64,000 nt of DNA from the NCBI GenBank assembly GCA_946803715.1, contig CAMPET010000278.1:762-64761 (forward strand). Reading direction: 5' to 3'. The stretch is from Beroe ovata. Taxonomy: Eukaryota > Ctenophora > Nuda > Beroida > Beroidae. Made by a program: the position numbers and the translations under genes. Below are positions 34,301 through 43,521 of the stretch, piece by piece; the stretch's first letter is position 1; each line of letters opens with the position of its first letter. The notes beneath the pieces are model-generated. The model was not told the DNA's origin. It saw nothing but the letters and a program-made list of their open reading frames with translations, and searched no databases.

Positions 34301-37300
34301 NNNNNNNNNNNNNNNNNNNNNNNNNNNNNNNNNNNNNNNNNNNNNNNNNNNNNNNNNNNNNNNNNNNNNNNNNNNNNNNNNNNNNNNNNNNNNNNNNNNN
34401 NNNNNNNNNNNNNNNNNNNNNNNNNNNNNNNNNNNNNNNNNNNNNNNNNNNNNNNNNNNNNNNNNNNNNNNNNNNNNNNNNNNNNNNNNNNNNNNNNNNN
34501 NNNNNNNNNNNNNNNNNNNNNNNNNNNNNNNNNNNNNNNNNNNNNNNNNNNNNNNNNNNNNNNNNNNNNNNNNNNNNNNNNNNNNNNNNNNNNNNNNNNN
34601 NNNNNNNNNNNNNNNNNNNNNNNNNNNNNNNNNNNNNNNNNNNNNNNNNNNNNNNNNNNNNNNNNNNNNNNNNNNNNNNNNNNNNNNNNNNNNNNNNNNN
34701 NNNNNNNNNNNNNNNNNNNNNNNNNNNNNNNNNNNNNNNNNNNNNNNNNNNNNNNNNNNNNNNNNNNNNTTTTTGATGTCGGTGTGTCCCAGTGATTTTC
34801 GTGTTTTTGCACCTTTTGCTTCCCACAGGTTTGAAATTGTGATTTGAGCGTGGTCTCATGGCAAGTATGAATCCAGTATGGTCATGAAAAGAGTGGTTAC
34901 TGGTAGTGTGAGAGTAGGACAGATGATTTGGTGAAAAATTAGCCTCCTAAGTGCCCGTTTCGTCTCCATTAGAAGCCATCAAAAATGAAGTATAAAAGTG
35001 TGGGCATCATCGATTACACTTTCTACCGATACTGAGATCAGAGATTCGATGAAAATTTTTTGTTAAATTTCTATGCAAATACCATTGATTCCTACGTATT
35101 TTGGGACGCTGAATCGATTCCCGTCCGAATAAAAGCCCTATCTCACTTCCTCGAGGCGCTGTCTGTCACGTGACTTCGAGACTCACACGAGAGAAGAAAA
35201 TGCAATTTTGACCTATTTCTCGACGAGTTGTCCCAAAAATTCTTCCAGATTCGGATTCTACGTCAAAAAATAAGCCGGAAACACTCATTTTCACTATATT
35301 TCCACGGAAAAAAATTTTTGATGTCGGTGTGTCCCATTGATTTTCGTGTTTTTGCACCTTTTGCTTCCCACAGGTTTGAAATCGTGATTTGAGCGTGGTC
35401 TCATGCCAAGTATGAATCCAGTATGGTCATGAAAAGAGTGGTTACTGGTAGTGTGAGAGTAGGACAGATGATTTGGTGAAAAATTGGCTTCCTAAGTGCC
35501 CGTTTTGTCTCCATTAGAAGCATCAAAAATGAAGTATAAAAGTGTGGGCATCATGAATTACACTTTCTACCGATACTGAGATCGGAAATTCGATGAAAAT
35601 TTTTTGTTCAGTTTCAATACAAATACCATTGATTCCTACGTATTTTTGGACGCTGAATCGATTCCCGTCCGAATTATAGCCCTATCTCACTTCCTCGAGG
35701 CGCTGTCTGTCACGTGACTTCGAGACTCACACGTGAGAAGAAAATGCTGGAAAATCCTGCAATGACTTTCTACCCGCTTTCAGAACGAACTGAGGCTTGG
35801 TGTTCACGGCAGATTCATGGATCAGGCGGCGTCTGTTCGAGAAGCGGCTGTCGACTTGGTGGGGCGTTTTGTCCTGGATAAACCCCAGCTCACACTCCAG
35901 TACTACCCGATGCTGAGCGAACGAATTCTTGACAAGGGTGTCGCAGTCAGGTATGATCGGGTCTAACACTCTATTATTGCCAAATAATGCTCTTCAATAA
36001 TTACACTCAATCACAAACAGGAAACGGGTTATCAAAATACTCCGAGATATTTGTATACAGCAACCTGACTTCCCCAAACTGACAGAGATCTGTATCAAAC
36101 TGATTCGCCGTATCAACGACGAGGATGGTAAGTGTCACCGGTGTTGCAAATACCAGACTTCCACCCAAAATCCTGTCTTCACTAGAAGCAAATACTATCT
36201 AAAATAATATATTTTCTCACCGAATGATTGTTAGCTATGAACCGACGTATTTAGGAATCAGAGAGGTCGTAGCGAAGGTGTTCATGGATCTCTGGTTTAC
36301 CGAACACACTGGGGAGACGCCAGATGGTCTGATAAAACGTGTGGTCTCCATAACGGAGGCCGTGGCCGAGAGTCCCGATCAGAATTGTGACTGGTTTAAA
36401 CTGCTTCTCAATCAGTACCTGAAACCCGGTGATGAGGTGAATATTCACAGGAATTTCATCGGCTGATGAATGAATGCGCGGCGTCATTCCGGATTTGTTC
36501 CTGAATGGAAAATATACATCATCAATCCGTTCCCAGCTGTTGTTTACCACTATTCACTCTACAGAACACGACGGACAAGGATGAAGATCAACGTGTCCGT
36601 ATCACCGCTCAGAGCAAGAAGATGATCGACTGTCTGGTGGATAGTGTCCTCAAACTGGAGAACTTCGGTGCGAGCAGCTCGGAAAACTCGTCCCGTCTCG
36701 TGTCGTGTCTCCATACCATCTACCTGTTTGCGGAGGCAATGCCCCACCTGGTAGCGAGACATTGCACCACCCTCCATCCCTACCTCAACATGAAGTGTTC
36801 CCAGCAGATTGATTATCTTGTGCTCTACCATGTTACCCAGTGAGTTGGATATATTCTCTCTTTGGTTTTTTCATAATATCTCTCCATCATGATCTTTCAC
36901 TGTTTTCCGATGAGAACTCAAATCAAACCTGACGAGATCGGATTATCATAATTTCCACCGTCCCAGGACTCTGGAAATAGTGCTTCCCTTGATGGAGCAT
37001 CCGTCTGACGACTTCCTGGCCTCAGTAGAGGAGGATATGATTACCCTGGTCATGCGATATGGTCAACTCATCGTACAGGTACATCATAGCGCATATTACG
37101 GAGTAATTCATTCTTTCGTGGCATGATCGTTCATCGTGAACAACCGTGTGATTCATTCATGATATCAGTCTTTTGTTTAATATCACAGCAATTCTCACTA
37201 TTCAGGCGTGTATCAGTTGTTTGGGAGTGATCATTAACAACATGACGCACAACTACAAGTTGGCTCAGGACTGTTTCAAGAAGTTTTTCATCTGTCTCGT

Positions 37301-39754
37301 CCAGTACAAGAAACAGTACACGGAAAACCCTGAGGAATCCAGTTTGGAATCGTCGCGGGGTCCCGTCATCCGATCTCTCTTTACCGTGGGATTGCTCTGC
37401 CAACACTTTGAGTTTGATCAAGGCTAGAACCGAGATGTTTTTTAGTAGTACCTGACTATCTGTGACACAATGGCAAAGAGGGGATATCAAATTTTGAGTC
37501 TCCGTCCAATTATATCAATGTTTCAGGTAAGCACAACACGAACAAGTCAGTAAGCAGCATACAGAATCAAGTATACGAGATTCTCATGTTTTTCGCCGGG
37601 TTCCAAGACGAGGAGATTCGAAACAGGGCTATCTGCGGCCTCGGCTTCTTCTTCATCCGATACGATAAGATGATGCTCAAGGAGCAATCCCGCCAACTCT
37701 ATATTGAGATTCTCAAGGGTTTTGATGCACCCACCAAACTCAAGGTCCAGGTTCTCAAAAACCTCCAACTTCACCTCCAATCGGACGAGAAGAGACTCAC
37801 GAAACAGAACCAGGCGATGAGACAGGAATTGAAGAGGGACGGTATTACTGATCTAAAAACGTACGGAGACGAGAAGTCGTCCGTTTCGGGGGCAGTTGCC
37901 CAAATGTTGCTCGAACCCATCCATCATTGTTTCTTCCACAAACTCACACAAGTCCGATCTGCTGCGGTCCACGTGGTGTGCCAGGTGCTGCACCAAGGTC
38001 TCCTACATCCAATATCATGTATTCAGTTCCTCATCGCAATTTGTACAGACATTGACGAAATTAACCGAGTCAAAGCGGAACAAACCCTCATCGAACTGGA
38101 CGGGAAATACCCGCTCTTCTTGCACAGCCAGTTTTTCCCCGGTCTGCGGGAAAGTTTCAAACTTCAGACCGCGCTGTTCAGTACGTATCCCGTGCGCGGG
38201 TTCCGGAATAACCCACCAATTTCCCTGCTATCACACGTGTACGCGCTCATCAGAAACTCTAAATCACACAGACACTCGCAACTCATTACCATGATCAAAC
38301 AGTTTGATGATTACAAGAAAACAGACATCAACCTTCTCTTGTACATTGCTGACAACCTTGCTCATATGTCTTATCAGGTAAGGGCAGTGCTTCCCGAATA
38401 ACTGCAAATTGTAATACGATATATATGGGAAAATCATAATGGTTTCACGTCAGAATTTTGGAGTTTACAGAAAAAATATATCCTTGTGTTTGACCAGGTT
38501 GTTGAGGAGCCGCTCTTCGTTATACACCACGTGGCATTGCTCATCTCAACGTCGGGTACAACGTATTTGGAGCAAGCTAAAGATGCGGTATATGGGAGAG
38601 ATATTGCTGAGACCATCAAGGATGAAGACGAGGAAAACATCGATGAAATAGGTGAGTTGAGCTGAGGGCGAGATCAGGTGAGTTGAGAGTGAGATTGGGT
38701 GAGAGGGAAAGAAGATATGACTGTTGACACTCCTGATCCTGCGATATGAACTACTAAATCTGATCCTGTCATACCACTCCAGACCAAGTGGAAGATTTGC
38801 CCCGTCTGACGGAAGTGCTTGTCTCGTGTCAGTCGTGTACGCTTCTCATCCTTCTCAAGAAACATCTCATGACGATGTATAACTTGACTGGTAAGAGTCC
38901 GTGACTGGGTAGTCACAACCGAACACACTAGCAAACCATATGGGATTTATAGAAGTCCTTGACCGAAGTCAGGTGATCCCGGTTACTATGCGTTGCTATA
39001 AACTGGTTGCTATGACAACATCATCGCAGATAAACGTTGTCACGAATTCTCACCCCTGGAGTCGGCCAAAGTTTACGACAAGCAGATCACGAGGCACTCC
39101 AACCTAGCGTACGATCCGTCCCCTGTCCTGACTGCTGTCCAGCAGCTAACTCTGGACGTGGATTATGAGAGTGAGGAGTTTGAGAAGAGTGCCCTGCTCT
39201 ACTACAAGGAGGTAGGGAGGAGACAGAAAATTGATCTCCTTCTCTTCAGTCAAAATCTGACTTTCTTCGCGATAAAAATGTTTTCTTGTGTTTCAGTTCC
39301 GGGATCTCATGACACAGCAGGACCTCGCGGAGTTCAAGTGTAGCGATAGTGAGAATGAAGATGCCGAGAAGTCTGTCAAATATGTGAGTGACAGGAAGAG
39401 TTCCATCGTGTGTGGCAGTCAAAAATGTATTTCGTCGCATGATTTGATTGAAATTACGCGTGACTTCATCGAATTTTTGCGTTATTTGTTCTCCAATTTC
39501 GTCAAGATTTGATTTTTAATTTCGTGACTTCCTCTCAGTATGAGCGACGAAAAGAACTTCCAGTCAAAGTTCGGAAAGAGCGGAAACCACGAAACTCAAA
39601 AACTCCCGCGAAAGACGGCAAGAAGCGTCGTCTCTCCAAAACGACACCCGCTAAGAAAACGACCAAAAAGCGACGTCGACGGTACGTCGTTCGGTCCGAC
39701 TCCGAGTTTAGCGAGCAAGACGACGACGAGGACGAGGACTATGACGGAGAATGA
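22398..39754 (+). CDS. NIPBL: NIPBL / Nipped-B / SCC2 cohesin loader
   Basis: Thirty-one exons, all in frame, about 2026 aa: 22398-22540, 22738-22839, 22934-23037, 23147-23202, 23457-23901, 23984-24157, 24244-24366, 24453-24931 (possibly with 24624-24728 removed), 27307-27427, 27649-27756, 27900-28051, 28288-28463, 28599-28743, 28937-29228, 29342-29595, 30157-30366, 30568-30720, 32852-32940, 33072-33273, 35784-35950, 36021-36127, 36255-36436, 36565-36839, 36967-37078, 37206-37422, 37527-38377, 38498-38651, 38783-38890, 39030-39211, 39297-39383, 39539-39754. The N-terminus (PTPLPSTQEKSLLF, HVTEAIDNVST.HIELK) is the MAU2-binding part, then an acidic/basic linker, then the HEAT-repeat hook (FFVENVGTLQLAAL, QMVTALVLQLIQC, FDIYLNKIL, RTKAMKAL, VHGRFMDQAASVREAAVDL). 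It loads cohesin on chromatin with MAU2. The intron at 37423 uses a GC donor. Two introns hold antisense genes. Confidence 0.97.
24624..24728 (+). other. possible exitron within NIPBL exon 8
   Basis: The 105-base segment begins GTAAAA and ends CACGCAG, is a multiple of three, and contains no stop. Splicing or retention both keep the frame, adding or removing 35 residues just before the acidic block preceding the HEAT domain. Confidence 0.45.
25161..26564 (-). CDS. Secreted protein with two thioredoxin-like (selenoprotein-P-type) domains, nested in a NIPBL intron
   Basis: Two exons, 26564-26425 and 26328-25161; GT-AG intron of 96 bases; 435 aa. A clear signal peptide (MSLSVILLVVGIVAVAG) precedes a short Thr-rich stretch. 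The first domain begins near CGRIPEL and has a CxxC redox motif, AECGTC, near residue 95, then VWDTLGD and DMYLVDQWGRM, a pattern like the N-terminal fold of selenoprotein P. A second copy follows (CRVADEWELNG, then SLTIVIFIRADMEEF) in which the redox cysteines are absent, ending DMFAHDYLGRIIGFW. The family assignment is by pattern, not a search. All codons here are standard; no in-frame TGA suggests selenocysteine. The gene lies entirely within the NIPBL intron 24932-27306, antisense to it. It may be a secreted or ER oxidoreductase. Confidence 0.75.
28839..28943. repeat. triplicated splice-acceptor-like repeat before NIPBL exon 14
   Basis: A unit of about 37 bases containing GTCACGTGAC and ending CCAGGATGACGA occurs three times. 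Only the last AG (28936) is followed by an open frame; using either earlier AG gives an in-frame stop. Confidence 0.8.
29783..29978 (+). pseudogene. duplicated NIPBL exon pieces at a contig join (probable assembly artefact)
   Basis: 29783-29941 repeats most of the real exon 30157-30366, with a few substitutions (for example EQKRSS against EEKKSS), and stops at a single n (29942). 29943-29978 then repeats the last 36 bases of the preceding exon (29560-29595), again followed by a GTAGGT donor. The pattern fits two haplotypes joined end to end, so this copy was left out of the NIPBL model. Confidence 0.85.
30867..30872 (-). terminator. polyadenylation signal of GALNS
   Basis: AATAAA on the minus strand, 47 bases past the GALNS stop; it lies within the NIPBL intron, so the two genes end within 150 bases of a NIPBL exon (30720). 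Confidence 0.6.
30919..32508 (-). CDS. GALNS: N-acetylgalactosamine-6-sulfatase (GALNS), intronless, nested in a NIPBL intron
   Basis: Single exon of 529 codons; a downstream ATG at 32457 gives 512 aa with a better signal peptide (MLLACFLLLLQPSPC) and is probably the true start. Sulfatase features: metal-binding MNMDDMGWGDIG, the formylglycine signature NPLCSPSRAALLTGR with the Cys to be modified, KIVGKWHLGH, and FFTSDNGA. GALNS-specific blocks include RLPIRNGFYT, FEGGMRVPGIAWWPG, MDLFTTSLSIAGI and NWAPPGCE near the C-terminus; length equals human GALNS (522 aa). The enzyme removes 6-sulfate from keratan and chondroitin sulfate in lysosomes. It lies antisense inside the NIPBL intron 30721-32851, and lacks introns although GALNS genes are usually split, suggesting retroposition. 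Confidence 0.96.
   Translation of the reverse strand: MLVLFYHFYISFFSHRRMLLACFLLLLQPSPCRPDPLPNIILMNMDDMGWGDIGANGNWAKETPNIDQMAAEGMLFQDFYAGNPLCSPSRAALLTGRLPIRNGFYTDNYHARNSYTPQKIVGGISYTEILLPKLLRQKGYRSKIVGKWHLGHREQFLPLNRGFDEFYGSGNCHLGPFNDRNTPNIPVYRNDKMIGRYYTNFTIDRNFGYSNMSQIFLDEGLEFIERQNAESTPFFLYWTPDANHGPNYASEMFLGKSIRGIFGDAVMEMDYCVGVILQKLKDLGIDKNTFVFFTSDNGAATYRGGEGGDNGPFLCGKCTTFEGGMRVPGIAWWPGKIPAGTITHQLATNMDLFTTSLSIAGIGVPADRFIDGIDLTTILTTQDVIDRPVFFYRGNEMMAVRVGHYKAHYWLWVSKGYRTGHYTFCSGQYVANVTTHRQMNHTDQPVLFNIDRDPGEKYPISPHAKEYKSAIPVIREIVKAHKAALVPGKPDLNMCDNAVQNWAPPGCEELGYCLPIPRSDPVPCFWGFY
33405..33630. repeat. 545-family repeat, partial copy in NIPBL intron
   Basis: Carries the family block GGACGCTGAATCGATTCCC, the TCACGTGACTTCGAGAC motif and the ATTCTACGTCAAAAAATA motif seen in the DRC4 array. 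Confidence 0.85.
33636..33771 (-). pseudogene. orphan coding-like fragment between repeats
   Basis: The minus strand is open with coding-like composition and reads GVAPLNTWYGYNMRNPVIPA, then QGHPDYNFQLSKLLGIEMHT and QLQPATR before a possible GTAATA donor near 33633. The protein family was not recognised. It lies in a NIPBL intron between 545-family repeats and next to the 950-base gap, so neighbouring exons could be hidden, or it may be an exon captured by a repeat. Confidence 0.4.
33820..34769. other. assembly gap (950 N)
   Basis: Run of N inside the NIPBL intron 33274-35783; the flanking NIPBL exons join in frame with no missing conserved sequence, so the gap is intronic. Confidence 0.99.
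34770..35750. repeat. 545-family repeat, about two tandem copies in NIPBL intron
   Basis: ATTTTCGTGTTTTTGCACC recurs at about 34795 and 35338 (about 543 apart). The copies share the order of conserved blocks with the DRC4 array but are clearly diverged from it. The array probably continues into the gap. Confidence 0.9.
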
Positions 39755-40671
39755 GGTCAGATGACGTCAGATGACGTCGGATGAGGTCAGATGACGTCCC
39801 CCACTATAGCATTATATACATGATCGAGTATTTATATGATAGTTCTGGTTTGGATGTATGTTGGGACTTCGTGCGCGACGGAAAGGATGAAACTGAGAGA
39901 TGAATGACTGATTTGTATTTGATTTACTGCTCGGGGGCTTCTCCCATTATCTGAACCAGTAATTCTATGAAAGACGTCGACAAAATTGTTTCATCGCCAT
40001 GAACTTCATGCATTTCTCATAATATCTTTTTGTGCTCGTATATTATTCCAGTGTATTTTTAGTTATTTGATTTTCCAACATTATAATTTTGAACTGCTGT
40101 TATCATTAAATTTTATGTTATTCAAGTTAATTTTCGTAAATTATTTATTTTTACAAATCATTTTTCGTCCTGAAAACAGGAGGCATCCTTCAGGATCACC
40201 AGAGTTGTATAACCAAAACTTCAATCTGTGATTTTACAGGCATCTTTATAACAATGTATAGATTGTTTGTGTGAAACGTTCTTGGATTAAATTTCCGAAA
40301 ATCAGCGCCAATTTTGCTGTCCATTTATCGAACAGTGCGTTTCACGACACTTGACTCAGGCTTGAAAGTCATGAACCGCTTTGGTTGTTTGATCCTAGAT
40401 GGAATTTCAGTCGAGAAATATCAGAAAAGACTGCTTGTGTATCATTTTATTTTAAATCTACTCTTAAAATGTATCATAATATTCTGATAACTTCTGTTCA
40501 AATTGATCTACTGTTTCTTTGACTCTACTAACAATAAACATCCTCCCCCTGAAACCACCTCTCGTCCGTTCATTATTTTCTCTAAACACCTCTCCTCCCA
40601 TGTAGCAAATGTGAGAGACACGCACAGACACAGCGTACCTCCACCTCTTCCCCTCCAGCGGACAGACGCAT
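39755..40671. other. intergenic region between NIPBL and INIP
   Basis: Begins with a four-copy tandem of a 10-12-base unit GATGACGTCA / GATGAGGTCA (39755-39798), immediately after the NIPBL stop. 39900-40300 is AT-rich with no gene. The right end contains the INIP 5' leader. Confidence 0.6.
39757..39798. repeat. tandem ATGACGTCAG repeats
   Basis: Four units of TGACGTC / TGAGGTC (cAMP-response-element-like core) directly downstream of the NIPBL stop codon. Confidence 0.75.
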
Positions 40672-41377
40672 ATGGGAGACAAAGGTAACTCCAACACTCC
40701 GCTTGCTATCTGTGTACTTTTGCTTTTGTTTTTGCTTTCCCCTTTCAAAAGTATAATTTTCAGCGTCGCAGCGCATGAAATTACTAGAAGATTTACAGAA
40801 TCACAAGATGCAACTACAGGGAAAAGTGGAGCACCCACGAAATGGTAGGTTTCCATAGCAACTACTGACTCTGAGGTTGCTATGCGTGTTGCTATATCGA
40901 CTGTTGCTATATCGACTGTTGCTATGGGTGCTGTTTGATATTACGATGGGCACCTCTGTTGCCCAGGATCTCCCCAAAAGTCCGGTCCGGTGGAGGAGCC
41001 AATGGAGAGGACTCCTGCCGAGGCGAACAGACTTCACGCGGGAAAACAGCTTGCTCTGCAGGTAAACACAGGGAAAGGGGGGGCGCACAGAGAGGGCGGA
41101 TTTTCACACCGTCCTTCTCATTCCGCCCTCTTTTCCGTCCTTGTGTGAATGTAATGTGTACACATGCCCGTAAAGAGCACTGTTTAAATACAGCAGTCTG
41201 AGTCACGATTCTTAAATTACTTATAAACGCTTCCTCTTCACTCAGCAAAGCAATCAGCAGTCAGATGGATTTTTCATCACCCAAGACAGTAACTTTGGAA
41301 ACCTGGTGATGTCAGTCGTACCCAGGTTTAATCCTGACGGATCACTCGCAGCTGGAAACTTGCCAAGGACACTGTGA
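40672..41377 (+). CDS. INIP: INIP / SOSS complex subunit C
   Basis: Four exons: 40672-40684, 40764-40844, 40967-41061, 41246-41377; 106 aa, against 104 for human INIP. The first coding exon is only 13 bases. The N-terminal part (ASQRMKLLEDLQNHKMQLQG) resembles the family's LAELDKEKRKLLMQ segment, and the C-terminal block GFFITQDSNFGNLVMSVVPR is the diagnostic SOSSC motif (GYFITQDSAFGNLILPVLPR in human). INIP joins INTS3 and an SSB-type OB-fold protein in the SOSS complex, which binds single-stranded DNA at breaks. The unusual middle insert is weakly conserved. Confidence 0.92.
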
Positions 41378-41489
41378 TTCACTGTTCAGAAACCCAATCT
41401 GAGATTGGAGATGGTTTTCATTCATCATTCTTGATGTCCTCCCCCAGCTGCAGTTTTCTGTGACCTATTTCAGATGGGAATTGTCGATC

Positions 41490-42480
41490 GATGATAGACC
41501 CTGTCGAGAATTTCGTTGCGCGCGGCGCAAACTTATTCTCAGACGCAAGCCGCTTCGCGGCTTGCATCAGCGGTCTGGCATCGTCCGACAAAGATGGGAA
41601 ATGACCAGATTGTGGCCACAGTAACTATTGACGTCCATAGATAACCCAGGGGCCAGGACAAGTAGTACAAAGTGAGCAGTACAATGTGCACACGTTGTGC
41701 CCCCTTGTTTTACCTGAGATCTAAAAGGTAAAAAACCATGGATGATGCAGCAGCGCGGTAACATAGTCAAAAGTTCAAGCTCAATGTAACACTAAGAGAT
41801 AGATAATGTAAAACTAAATCGAAACGTTTTCCTGACTGCTGAGTACTACTACTAGAAGTAGAAGTGACATTTGTCGAGATTTGACTCGAAAAACTGATAA
41901 AATTAAAATCAGTAAGCATCAGTAAGTGATCTGAATCCTGAATGTTTAAATTTTTATTCATATGATGACTTGTTCTTATTCTTAAATGTACTTAAGGCAA
42001 ACTTGTCCTTCTGTTGCGCATCATTAGTCATTACTGCATACTGGCTGTCCACTGTTTCGGCCTTTGAGTTTGACGAGTGATGAAGGCGCGCGCGAGGAAA
42101 AGTGGACAGATCTTGTCAGATCACAGATCTGATCTCTCTGATTCTGATCGCGCGCGCGATCCGGCAAGTTGCAGCGCGCGCGGAACCCGGTCATCACATA
42201 TCTTAGGTGGGCGCGTGCCGGCTCAGCTTCATCATTCATCAAAACTCAAAAGCCCCGGCGGGCCCCAACCTCAAATTTCATCACCTTTGCCGCAGACAAA
42301 AAAATAGGCGCCGTGCGCAAAATGAAATTCTCGCTAAGGTCATTCATCAATTGCAGACAAGCTGACATGGATATTTGTATCCCAGCTGCTATTCTGCCTC
42401 GTTTGAATCCGCGCACGACGGTTCTTGCGACGCGCCTGCCAGCTTTTATGCTAACCTAACTTTAACCTTAACGGTTAGGG
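41490..42480. mobile_element. GC-rich dispersed repeat element (copy 2, inverted relative to 17.7-18.2 kb)
   Basis: 41507-41585 and 42385-42465 are reverse-complement matches to 17783-17905 and 17985-18085. The interior holds a block at 41653-42240 that is repeated downstream, CGCGCGCG tracts at 42085-42190, and nothing coding. The right edge runs straight into the TTAGGG tract. Confidence 0.65.
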
Positions 42481-42580
42481 TTAGGGTTAGGGTCAGGGTT
42501 AGGGTTAGGGTTAGGGTTAGGGTTAGGGTACTATGGTTAGGGTTAGGTTAGGGTTAGGTTAGGTTAGGGTTAGGTTAGCA
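42474..42580. repeat. interstitial telomere-like TTAGGG repeats
   Basis: About 107 bases of TTAGGG units, mostly perfect for the first half and then interrupted (TTAGG variants), ending at the single n 42581. The animal-type telomere unit is direct sequence evidence for the lineage. Confidence 0.95.
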
Positions 42581-42581
42581 N

Positions 42582-43200
42582 CCAGGACAAGTAGTACAAA
42601 GTGAGCAGTACAATGTGCACACGTTGTGCCCCCTTGTTTTACCTGAGATCTAATTCTAAAAGGTAAAAAACCACGGATGATGCAGCAGCGTGGTAACATA
42701 GTCAAAAGTTCAAGCTCAATGTAACACTAAGAGATAGATAATGTAAAACTAAATCGAAACGTCTTCCTGACTGCTGAGTACTACTACTAGAAGTAAAAGT
42801 GACATTTGTCGAGATTTGACTCGAACAACTGATAAAATCAGTAAGCATCAGTAAGTGATCTGAATCATGAATGTTTAAATTTTTATTTATATGATGACTT
42901 GTTCTTATTCTTAAATGTACTTAAGGCAAACTGTTGTCCTTCTGTTGCGCATCATTAGTCATTACTGCATCATGCATACTGGCTGTCCACTGCTTCGGCC
43001 TTTGATGAATAATGAAGGCGCGCGCGAGAAAAAGTGGACAGATCTTGTCATGTCAGTGTCACTGTCAGATCACAGATCTGACCTCTCTCTGATTCTCGCG
43101 CGCGCGATCCTTGTCAGATTTTATCTGACCTCTGTTTCTCGCGCGCGGCGAGCGCGCCTTCAAGTTCATCGAAGGCGCGCGCGCGAGAAACAGGTCAGGT
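42582..43200. repeat. direct duplicate of 41653-42240
   Basis: Follows 41653-42240 with small substitutions and indels, from CCAGGACAAGTAGTACAAAG through the GCGCGCGAGAAAAAGTGGACAG block. It begins right after a single n, so it is either a true element duplication with the telomere-like tract between copies or two haplotype contigs joined. Confidence 0.85.
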
Positions 43201-43521
43201 AACATCTGACAAATATTTACGCGCTGCGTGACCCAAGCACTCCGCGCAACTTGGATCAAGGGGGACAAACTGGTCACCAAAGACGGCTGGCCTATCAGCG
43301 ATAAGCAAAAAACTGAATTTAGCTTTAGCAATGCAATGTAATATGCATAATTTTTTGCAATATTCATTGTGCCTAGCTTGTAGCTGTATTTGAAAACCTT
43401 GTTGATATTATAAATAAATCATTCATTCAAAAACGCTTTTCCTTAGAATCATTGTTCAAATTATTTGTTATTGAATTCACATTCCTTAACAGAAATCATA
43501 GTATAATAGCACCAACCACAG
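43201..43521. other. spacer before AP-3 mu
   Basis: A final copy of the 'GTGACCCAAGCACTCCGCGC' motif (43227) and AT-rich sequence that should contain the AP-3 mu promoter; no gene. Confidence 0.5.

Noticed and set aside
33732-34859. Long open frames across 33732-34859
   Set aside because: They consist almost wholly of N.
42474-42580. True chromosome end
   Set aside because: Unique genes continue on both sides and the tract is short and degenerate, so it is interstitial.
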